From positions 1 to 7,435 of the forward strand of contig JADQBO010000392.1 in NCBI GenBank assembly GCA_016278585.1: a DNA stretch of 7,435 nucleotides, written 5' to 3'. Origin of the DNA: Desulfosporosinus sp. Its GTDB lineage: Bacteria; Bacillota; Desulfitobacteriia; Desulfitobacteriales; Desulfitobacteriaceae. Every line of letters starts with the position of its first letter. Position 1 is the stretch's first letter. Of this stretch, positions 1-6,544 are shown piece after piece. Below the pieces are notes generated by a model that did not search any database, had not been told where the DNA came from, and saw only the letters and a program-made list of their open reading frames with translations. Both the position numbers and the translations under genes were made by a program.

Positions 1-1906
1 GCCTTTGATTGTACACTGGAATTTTAATCATTACTTAGTATTAGAAGGGTTTCATAAGGGGAAGGTCTTTTTAAATGATCCTAGTTCAGGCAGGCGGATT
101 GTGACTGAAGAAGAATTTAGTCAGTCCTTTACAGGGGTAGCCATGACGTTTGTACCTACGCCCCTATTTCAAAGGGATAAGGAAAAACCCAGCCTTATCG
201 CTTCTTTAACAAAACGTCTTAAAGGCTCAGAAACTGCTTTAGCCTATATAATCCTTGTAGGGCTTGCCTTGGTAATCCCAGGCTTGGCTATTCCTGTATT
301 TGCAAGGGTTTTTGTGGACGATATTTTACTTGGGGGAAGAGATTCCTGGCTCATGCCTCTCATGTTAGGGATGGGTTTAACAGCAGGCCTAAGAGGAATT
401 TTAACTTGGCTGCAACAGTATTATCTGCTCAGACTGGAGACCAAAATTGCCCTAACGACCTCTGGACAGTTTTGGTGGCATATTTTAAGGTTGCCGGCAG
501 AGTTTTTTTCTCAACGGTTTGCTGGAGATATTACCTCTAGAATGCAGAGCAATGACAGGGTGGCTAAACTAATGTCAGGAAAACTCGCCACCACAGCCTT
601 AAATCTTCTCATGATTATTTTCTATTTTGCTTTAATGTTGCAATATAACGTTCTCTTAGCCCTAGTAGGACTGGCTATCGCTCTTATCAATGGTTTATAT
701 TTAAAATTTGTCTCTGCTAAAAGGGTAGATCAGAACCGAAAGCTCTTAAAAGACCGAGGTAAACAAGTGGGTACCGGTATGTCAGGACTACAAATCATAG
801 AAACTCTAAAAGCAACAGGCTCAGAATCGGACTTCTTTGCCAAGTGGTCAGGTTATCAGGCAAAAGCCCTAAACTCTGAACAGGAACTCGGTGTTTCTTC
901 TCAATTTTTAACAGCCTTTCCAACCTTTCTGACCGGGATAAATAACACCATAGTATTAGCACTGGGCGGGTTCTTGATTATGGAAGGGCAAATGACGATC
1001 GGTATGCTGGTAGCCTTTCAAAGCCTTATGGCCAGTTTTATGAGTCCGGTGACGGGAATGGTAGGGCTAGGGTCCGAGCTCCAGGAAGTAGAAGGGGAAA
1101 TGAATCGCTTAGACGATGTCTTAAAATATCCTATAGATCAAGAAACTGAAGGTGAACGGGGAGGGCCTCCTTATAATGGGCAAAAGCTAGAGGGATATAT
1201 AGAACTGAGTCAAATAACCTTTGGGTATAGTTCCTTAGAGCCTCCCTTAATTGAAGAGTTTAGTTTATCCTTAAAGCCAGGATCCCGGGTAGCTCTCGTA
1301 GGTGGTTCCGGGAGCGGGAAATCGACTGTAGCTAAACCAATTGCTGGTATTTACCGACCTTGGTCCGGAACGATACTCTTTGATGGCCAGTCACGTAGAT
1401 CCTATCAGAGAGCGACTATTAATAATTCCTTGGCCATGGTAGATCAGGATATAAGTATGTTCCAGGGAACCCTGCGAGACAACATAACCTTGTGGGATGA
1501 GACTATCTCGGAATTCGAAATCATACGCGCCGCCAAAGGGGCCTGCATTCATGATGATATTACAGCTCGGTCTGGGGGTTATGACCATCCAGTGGAGGAA
1601 AGCGGGAAGAACTTTAGCGGTGGGCAAAGACAAAGGCTGGAGATAGCCCGTGCTTTAGTACAAAATCCAACGATTATGATCATGGACGAAGCCACCAGTG
1701 CCCTAGACCCAGTTACAGAAAGAATGATTGATAAGACTATTCGACGTCGTGGTTGTACGTGTATTATAGTTGCCCATCGCTTGAGTACCATTCGGGATTG
1801 TGACGAAATCATTGTTTTGGAGAGAGGTAAAATTGTCGAAAGAGGTACCCATGAAGCATTAAAGGATCGTGATGGAATTTATGCCAAGTTGATCCAAACT
1901 GGTTAA
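1..1906 (+). CDS. NHLM-type bacteriocin exporter ABC1: C39 peptidase / permease / ATPase, 5'-partial
   Basis: Inner-membrane ABC transporter that would cut the leader off a ribosomally made peptide and export the core. The frame is open to the left edge, so the TTG at base 5 is not the start. Counting that codon as residue 1, residues 1-35 are the end of a C39 cysteine peptidase: H9 in NHYLVLEG and D25 in LNDPSSG are the expected catalytic His and Asp. The catalytic Cys must lie off-window. About six membrane segments follow (near 77-98, 115-137, 196-214, 216-236, 305-328, 331-352). The ATPase domain has Walker A GGSGSGKST (433-441), Q-loop near MVDQD, signature FSGGQ (537-541), Walker B ending in D561-E562 and switch H591, so all ATPase motifs are intact. 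Against the NHLM ABC1 family (roughly 700 aa) about 80 residues are missing. One oddity is a proline at 445 in the helix after Walker A. The ABC2 partner lies 23 bases downstream. The family call is very secure; the substrate is unknown. Confidence 0.93.
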   Translation, partial: PLIVHWNFNHYLVLEGFHKGKVFLNDPSSGRRIVTEEEFSQSFTGVAMTFVPTPLFQRDKEKPSLIASLTKRLKGSETALAYIILVGLALVIPGLAIPVFARVFVDDILLGGRDSWLMPLMLGMGLTAGLRGILTWLQQYYLLRLETKIALTTSGQFWWHILRLPAEFFSQRFAGDITSRMQSNDRVAKLMSGKLATTALNLLMIIFYFALMLQYNVLLALVGLAIALINGLYLKFVSAKRVDQNRKLLKDRGKQVGTGMSGLQIIETLKATGSESDFFAKWSGYQAKALNSEQELGVSSQFLTAFPTFLTGINNTIVLALGGFLIMEGQMTIGMLVAFQSLMASFMSPVTGMVGLGSELQEVEGEMNRLDDVLKYPIDQETEGERGGPPYNGQKLEGYIELSQITFGYSSLEPPLIEEFSLSLKPGSRVALVGGSGSGKSTVAKPIAGIYRPWSGTILFDGQSRRSYQRATINNSLAMVDQDISMFQGTLRDNITLWDETISEFEIIRAAKGACIHDDITARSGGYDHPVEESGKNFSGGQRQRLEIARALVQNPTIMIMDEATSALDPVTERMIDKTIRRRGCTCIIVAHRLSTIRDCDEIIVLERGKIVERGTHEALKDRDGIYAKLIQTG

Positions 1907-1918
1907 TTTAGATAAAGC

Positions 1919-1925
1919 AGGTGAG
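1919..1925 (+). promoter_or_regulatory. Ribosome binding site of the ABC2 gene
   Basis: AGGTGAG lies four bases before the ATG at 1930 and matches the AGGTGA half of the consensus complementary to the 16S 3' end. It supports that ATG over the next in-frame ATG (residue 23). It lies in the 23-base gap after the ABC1 stop, which has no room for a terminator and no promoter, so the two genes should share a transcript. Confidence 0.7.
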
Positions 1926-1929
1926 TTAG

Positions 1930-4638
1930 ATGCAGGTTTTGGATTTTTTTAACCAAGCAGGTACTCAGGTACCTATTGAAGGCAACAAACCTCAGATGTT
2001 AGAGGATGCCAGTTATGTATGGATCGTAGGGCAAGGGACGATTTCTGTTTTCTTAACGACCTTAACTAATGATAGCAAAGCAGGAGTAAAAAAATTCTTG
2101 TTTGAAGTAAAGCCAGGAGAGTTGCTTTTTGGGGTTACCCCTCAGGGGCTTCCCAACAAAATAGGGTTCCTGGCCTCTGGTTTGATCGGTTCACGCCTAA
2201 TACGCCTTAAGGTTGAGCAACTTCGAAAGGTATTAGAGGATGAAACGTCTGAAGAAGTCATAACGCTAGTTGAGCAATGGCTTAAAGCTTTAGCTAAAGT
2301 TAGTAATATTGACGATTGTTTGCCTATGGAAATTGCCTCTACCCAGGAACCGTTATTCCAGGAGCATGATTATTTAAACGACCCTTTAGTTAGGGAAAAG
2401 TTCCATAGTCAGGTACTTTGGTCGACGGCTAATCTATGGGAAAGACAAAATCAGGTAGAGAAAATTCGTCTTCAAGAAAAAGAGAGATACCATCATCGAC
2501 TGATGGTAAGCTCCATCTCCAGGCTAATCTCAATTAACCAGAAGGAGAAAAGCATCAGTCTTGAGGAAGCAAGCGGAGATTTTCTAATAGACTCTTGCCG
2601 TTTGGTAGGTCGAAGTATGAAAATCGAGATCGTTTCACCGCCAACAAGTAGTCCTGAAAGTCAAGCGAAGACTCCTTTAGAGGATATCGCCAGAGCCTCT
2701 CGTATCCGGATAAGAGAAGTGGCTTTGAATGGGGAATGGTATAATCAGGACGGTGGACCCATCCTGGGTTTTATGGAGGAAGACGATAGACCCATCGCTT
2801 TAATTCCCACATCCCCTTCGAACTATATCTTACATGACCTTGCGTTGGGGATAAAAAAGACTGTGGACAAAGAAACAGCGTCAAAAGTAAAACATTTTGG
2901 TTTTATCTTTTACCGCCCGTTTGACGCTAAGAAGATTACACTTCGGGGGTTGTTAGCTTTAGGGTATGAAGGCTCTTGGAAACAAGACTTAGTCATGATA
3001 GTCATAATGGGCGTTCTAGGAGGTATGCTGGGTACTGCTATTCCTCTGGCAACAGGGGTGCTTTTTAATAGTATTATTCCTGAAGGAGAAAGAGGCCAGT
3101 TATTGCAAATCGCTTTTTTTCTAGGAGCTAGTGCTTTGGCTACGATGCTTTTCCAATTCACCCGTTCTCTAGCGACGTTACGAATGGAAGGTAAAATGGA
3201 GGGTATTATTCAGGCTGCCGTCTGGGATCGCTTACTAAGCTTACCTGTACCTTTTTTTAAGCAGTTTTCTGCGGGAGAACTAGCAATGCGGGCTATGGGT
3301 ATAAGCCGAATACGGATGATCCTTTCTGGAGTTACTCTAAATGCGATTCTATCCAGTATTTTTTCGATCTTTACCTTTGCGCTGCTTTTTTACTATGATG
3401 TGAAATTAGCAAGTTTGGCGGCTATCTTGGTTACCATAGCCATCCTTGTTATGGGTTCTCTAGGGTACTGGCAAGTTCGCTACGAACGTAAAGTGTTAGA
3501 AATATCTAATAGGTTATCCGGCATAATGTTACAGCTCATCGGCGGAATTTCTAAGTTCCGTGTAGCAGGAGCGGAAAACAGAGCCTTTTATCGATGGTCA
3601 AAAGAGTTTGGAGAACAGCGAACCTTAGCCTTTAAGAGAGAGACATTGGGCAACTGGCTCTCAACGTTTAATGCTTTTTTTCCCATCCTATCGAGCATGG
3701 CAATTTTTTATACACTCACTTCATCCACTAATGCTTTGTCACCAGGTCAGTTTATTGCTTTTAACGCAGCCTTTATTTCGTTTATGATTACGATGGTCTC
3801 TTTGTCGGAGTCTTTAATAAGCGCAAATATTGTTATCCCTTTATACCAAAGAGCTAAGCCAATTTTAGAAACATTACCTGAATATGATGATACGAAGCTA
3901 ACCCCCAAACCCCTTACGGGCTCACTCGAGGTTAGCCATGTGTCTTTTCGCTATAAAGCAGATGCTCCTTTAGTATTGCAAGATGTCTCTTTTCAAATTG
4001 ATGAAGGGGATTATGTAGCTTTGGTAGGGACGTCTGGTTGTGGGAAGTCAACCTTGTTTAGAGTCTTATTGGGCTTTGAACAACCCGAGACAGGGAAGGT
4101 TTATTATAATGGTCAAGATCTGTCTAAAGTAGATATCCGTTCTGTACGCAGGCAACTGGGGGTAGTGTTGCAAAATGGTCAACTGATGTCCGGAGATATC
4201 TTCAACAATATTGTAGGCGCCGACCCTTACCTCACAAGAGAGGACGCTTGGGAAGCAGCTAGGATGGTTGGCATTGAGGACGATATCAAGGAAATGCCTA
4301 TGGGCATGCATACCATGATCAGCGAGGGTGCAGGGACAATCTCAGGAGGGCAAAAGCAACGTTTGATGATCGCTCGGGCTATCGTCAAGAAACCAAAACT
4401 AATTTTCTTTGATGAAGCTACTAGCGCTCTGGACAACCGTACCCAGGACATAGTTAGTAAAAGCCTTGACCAGCTCCAGGCTACTAGAGTAGTTATTGCA
4501 CATCGTCTAAGCACTATTGTTAACTGCAATAAGATTATTGTTATGGATCAAGGGAAGATTGTCGAGAGTGGGACTTATGAGCAGCTTATTAAGAAGGATG
4601 GGATTTTTGCCGAGCTTGCCAAAAGACAGCTTGCCTAG
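1930..4638 (+). CDS. NHLM-type bacteriocin exporter ABC2: permease / ATPase with cNMP-binding-like N-terminus
   Basis: Second ABC transporter of a NHLM microcin export system, 902 aa, the usual size for this family. Residues 1 to about 110 resemble a cyclic-nucleotide-binding/cupin-type fold (VGQGTISVFLTTL, then FLFEVKPGELLFG). A hydrophilic stretch to about 270 follows. Residues 278-331 look like a degenerate C39 domain. Membrane segments lie near 354-376, 391-412, 468-489, 492-513, 580-600 and 608-630. The ATPase domain (from about 666) carries Walker A GTSGCGKST (700-708), the family-typical RRQLGVVLQNG and MPMGMHT blocks, signature ISGGQ (804-808), Walker B D828-E829 and switch H858. All key ATPase residues are present; the signature has I instead of L and Walker A has a Cys. 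The gene follows ABC1 by 23 bases. The two probably act together, either as a heteromeric pump or as sequential components with a HlyD-like adaptor; which of these is not decided by sequence. The regulatory ligand of the N-terminal domain, if any, is unknown. Confidence 0.94.
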   Translation: MQVLDFFNQAGTQVPIEGNKPQMLEDASYVWIVGQGTISVFLTTLTNDSKAGVKKFLFEVKPGELLFGVTPQGLPNKIGFLASGLIGSRLIRLKVEQLRKVLEDETSEEVITLVEQWLKALAKVSNIDDCLPMEIASTQEPLFQEHDYLNDPLVREKFHSQVLWSTANLWERQNQVEKIRLQEKERYHHRLMVSSISRLISINQKEKSISLEEASGDFLIDSCRLVGRSMKIEIVSPPTSSPESQAKTPLEDIARASRIRIREVALNGEWYNQDGGPILGFMEEDDRPIALIPTSPSNYILHDLALGIKKTVDKETASKVKHFGFIFYRPFDAKKITLRGLLALGYEGSWKQDLVMIVIMGVLGGMLGTAIPLATGVLFNSIIPEGERGQLLQIAFFLGASALATMLFQFTRSLATLRMEGKMEGIIQAAVWDRLLSLPVPFFKQFSAGELAMRAMGISRIRMILSGVTLNAILSSIFSIFTFALLFYYDVKLASLAAILVTIAILVMGSLGYWQVRYERKVLEISNRLSGIMLQLIGGISKFRVAGAENRAFYRWSKEFGEQRTLAFKRETLGNWLSTFNAFFPILSSMAIFYTLTSSTNALSPGQFIAFNAAFISFMITMVSLSESLISANIVIPLYQRAKPILETLPEYDDTKLTPKPLTGSLEVSHVSFRYKADAPLVLQDVSFQIDEGDYVALVGTSGCGKSTLFRVLLGFEQPETGKVYYNGQDLSKVDIRSVRRQLGVVLQNGQLMSGDIFNNIVGADPYLTREDAWEAARMVGIEDDIKEMPMGMHTMISEGAGTISGGQKQRLMIARAIVKKPKLIFFDEATSALDNRTQDIVSKSLDQLQATRVVIAHRLSTIVNCNKIIVMDQGKIVESGTYEQLIKKDGIFAELAKRQLA

Positions 4639-4651
4639 AATGCCTTAAAAG

Positions 4652-4680
4652 TTGAACTCTCGCCATGAATGCAGTATTAT
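4652..4680 (+). promoter_or_regulatory. Predicted sigma-A promoter of glnS
   Basis: TTGAAC (4652-4657) and TATTAT (4675-4680) are separated by exactly 17 bases, matching the -35 box at 4 of 6 and the -10 box at 5 of 6 positions. Transcription would begin near 4687, giving a leader of about 50 bases before glnS. This is too short for a T-box riboswitch, and no T-box core motif is seen in the 100-base spacer. No factor-independent terminator is visible between the ABC2 stop and this promoter, so some read-through from the exporter genes into glnS is possible. Confidence 0.6.
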
Positions 4681-4721
4681 TTAGAGCAAGGGTAAAAATG
4701 GCAGAAGCGGGATCATAAGCG

Positions 4722-4728
4722 AGAAAGG
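4722..4728 (+). promoter_or_regulatory. Ribosome binding site of glnS
   Basis: AGAAAGG matches the 5' half of the extended AGAAAGGAGGTGAT consensus, ten bases before the ATG at 4739. It supports that start, which also agrees with the N-terminus of E. coli GlnRS (NFI..IIDEDL compared with NFLKNIINEDL here). Confidence 0.6.
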
Positions 4729-4738
4729 TTGATAATAG

Positions 4739-6394
4739 ATGGAAAACAAGTCCTCCTCGAATTTTCTCAAGAATATTATTAACGAGGACCTAAAAGTAGG
4801 TAAGGCAGATCACATTATCACAAGGTTCCCACCGGAGCCCAATGGTTATTTACATATTGGACATGCCAAATCCATTATCCTGAATTTTGGGTTGGCAGAT
4901 GAATTCAAGGGTAAGACTCATCTGCGCTTTGATGACACAAATCCAGCCAAAGAGGATACGGAATATGTAGAATCTATTAAGGAAGATGTCTTGTGGCTAG
5001 GATATGAATGGGATGATTTGTTCTTTGCCTCAGATTACTTTGAGGAAATGTACAATCGAGCAGTGTTACTCATTAAAAAAGGAAAAGCCTATGCTTGTGA
5101 TTTGACCGCCGAGGAAATTCGGAAAATGCGCGGATCGCTGACAGAAGTGGGACAAAAAAGCCCTTACCGTGATCGGTCAGTTGAAGAAAACCTGACATTG
5201 TTTGAGCGCATGAGACAAGGTGAATTCAAAGATGGCCAAAAGGTCTTACGAGCTAAGATAGATATGGCTTCACCAAACATTAATATGCGGGACCCTGTCC
5301 TTTACCGGATTGCTCATGCGACCCATCATAATACCGGAGACAAGTGGTGTATTTATCCCATGTATGACTTTGCTCATCCGTTAGAAGATGCTATAGAAGG
5401 AGTCACGCATTCGTTTTGTACGTTAGAATTTGAGGATCACCGTCCTTTGTATGATTGGGTCATTCGGGAATGTGAAATGGAGACAGTTCCTCACCAATAT
5501 GAATTTGCTCGTTTAAATATCACTAATACGGTTATGAGTAAGAGAAAGCTTAAGCAACTGGTTGATGAGCACGTCGTAGATGGATGGGACGATCCGAGGA
5601 TGCCTACTATCTCAGGGCTTCGGCGCAAAGGGTATACGGCAGAGGCAATACGTGCTTTCGCACGAGAAATAGGGGTTGCCAGAGCGGATAGTGTTGTGGA
5701 TAGCAAAATGCTTGAGCATTTTATCCGGGAAGATTTAAAGCTTAAGGCCCCGAGAACGATGGCCGTTCTGGAGCCGCTTAAGGTGGTTATTACAAATTAT
5801 CCAGAAGATCAGGTGGAGATGTTAGAGGCTGAAAACAACTCGGAAAATCCAGAAATGGGGACGCGGCAAATTCCCTTTTCACGCGTAGTCTATATTGAGC
5901 AAGAGGATTTTATGGAGAATCCGCCCCCCAAGTATCATAGACTTTTCCTAGGGAATGAAGTTCGCTTAAAGAACGCGTATTTTATTAAATGCAATAATGT
6001 AGTTAAGGATGAAACTGGAAAAGTCGTTGAATTACATTGTACCTATGATCCGGAAACCAAGAGTGGATCAGGCTTCACAGGGAGAAAAGTCAAAGGGACG
6101 ATTCACTGGGTGGATGCGGCTCAGGCTGTACCTGCAGAGTTTAGATTATATGAACCGTTGATTTTAGATCAAGAGGAGGAAGATGAATCCTCGTTTATAG
6201 ATCACATTAATCCCAAGTCCTTAGAGATCGTTCAAGGTTTTGTTGAGCCAAATATTAAAGGCTCAAAGCCCCACGATAAATTTCAATTCTTCAGACATGG
6301 TTACTTTAATGTTGATCCCTTGAGTTCTAACCAGGAGCGGCTTATTTTTAATAGAATTGTCTCTCTAAAAAGTTCTTTCCAATTAACTAAATAA
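4739..6394 (+). CDS. glnS: Glutaminyl-tRNA synthetase
   Basis: Cytoplasmic class I aminoacyl-tRNA synthetase that charges tRNA-Gln with glutamine using ATP. It is 551 aa, essentially the length of E. coli GlnRS (554), and co-linear with it from end to end as far as recalled sequence allows. The Rossmann catalytic core has the PPEPNGYLHIGHAKS block with HIGH at 39-42, the LRFDDTNP block, and the KMSKS equivalent VMSKRKL at 265-271. TLEFEDHRPLYDW and GWDDPRMPTISGLRR are characteristic of GlnRS and separate it from bacterial GluRS. Residues from about 340 form the two-barrel anticodon-binding region, including FLGNEVRLKNAY and GRKVKGTIHW, ending in VFNR-like IFNRIVSLK. No frameshift or missing motif is seen. 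It has its own promoter and a strong terminator. GlnRS is patchy in Firmicutes, many of which use GatCAB transamidation instead. The neighbouring exporter genes are not functionally linked. Confidence 0.97.
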   Translation: MENKSSSNFLKNIINEDLKVGKADHIITRFPPEPNGYLHIGHAKSIILNFGLADEFKGKTHLRFDDTNPAKEDTEYVESIKEDVLWLGYEWDDLFFASDYFEEMYNRAVLLIKKGKAYACDLTAEEIRKMRGSLTEVGQKSPYRDRSVEENLTLFERMRQGEFKDGQKVLRAKIDMASPNINMRDPVLYRIAHATHHNTGDKWCIYPMYDFAHPLEDAIEGVTHSFCTLEFEDHRPLYDWVIRECEMETVPHQYEFARLNITNTVMSKRKLKQLVDEHVVDGWDDPRMPTISGLRRKGYTAEAIRAFAREIGVARADSVVDSKMLEHFIREDLKLKAPRTMAVLEPLKVVITNYPEDQVEMLEAENNSENPEMGTRQIPFSRVVYIEQEDFMENPPPKYHRLFLGNEVRLKNAYFIKCNNVVKDETGKVVELHCTYDPETKSGSGFTGRKVKGTIHWVDAAQAVPAEFRLYEPLILDQEEEDESSFIDHINPKSLEIVQGFVEPNIKGSKPHDKFQFFRHGYFNVDPLSSNQERLIFNRIVSLKSSFQLTK

Positions 6395-6411
6395 ACTTAC
6401 TCGTCCAAAAA

Positions 6412-6466
6412 GAAGGGGTGCCTCAAAATAGAAATTACTCTATTTTGAGGCACCCCTTTATTATAC
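6412..6466. terminator. Bidirectional terminator between glnS and the convergent minus-strand gene
   Basis: A perfect 17-bp stem pairs 6415-6431 (GGGGTGCCTCAAAATAG) with 6440-6456, with an 8-base loop (6432-6439). Two further A-T pairs at the base (6413-6414 with 6457-6458) extend it to 19 bp. The plus strand continues as TTTATTAT. The minus strand reads TTCTTTTT on leaving the stem. The position, 18-20 bases after the glnS stop and downstream of the minus-strand gene, fits termination from both sides. The stem is longer than a terminator needs, so it could also belong to a repeated hairpin family. Confidence 0.88.
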
Positions 6467-6478
6467 TAGTCATTCCCC

Positions 6479-6544
6479 TTAGATCGATAGCTTGTCACCA
6501 TCGATGGCTACTGCTGAAAGGCCTTTTTCAACTTGGACTTGTGA
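6479..6544 (-). other. Open 21-codon in-frame extension after the TAG of the minus-strand gene
   Basis: Beyond the TAG at 6545-6547 the same minus-strand frame stays open for 21 codons (SQVQVEKGLSAVAIDGDKLS, then I) to a TAA at 6479-6481, and only then comes the terminator hairpin. The reading looks protein-like, but a 21-codon open stretch is common by chance. The family's conserved C-terminus (TNVQDFLVHL) is already complete before the TAG. It is most likely ordinary 3' untranslated sequence. A decayed C-terminal tail, or amber read-through in a pyrrolysine-using host, are the alternatives. Confidence 0.25.

Noticed and set aside
5..7. TTG as the start codon of the first gene
   Set aside because: The frame continues open to the left edge, and the sequence begins inside a C39 domain whose Cys-bearing half must lie upstream.
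4227..4529. Minus-strand 100-codon open frame opposite the ABC2 ATPase domain
   Set aside because: It is antisense to the most conserved region of ABC2 (signature and Walker B), has no ribosome binding site and no family resemblance.
4636..4668. In-frame read-through of the ABC2 TAG (nine codons to TGA)
   Set aside because: The family's usual C-terminus (LAKRQL) is reached at the TAG, and the short extension overlaps the predicted glnS promoter.
4658..4724. Inverted repeat TCTCGC...GCGAGA that could hide the glnS ribosome binding site
   Set aside because: It is only 6 bp, far apart, and the left arm lies upstream of the predicted transcription start, so it would not be in the main mRNA.
6498..6507. 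Perfect palindrome CCATCGATGG as an operator
   Set aside because: It is short, lies at the 3' ends of two convergent genes rather than near a promoter, and is expected occasionally by chance.
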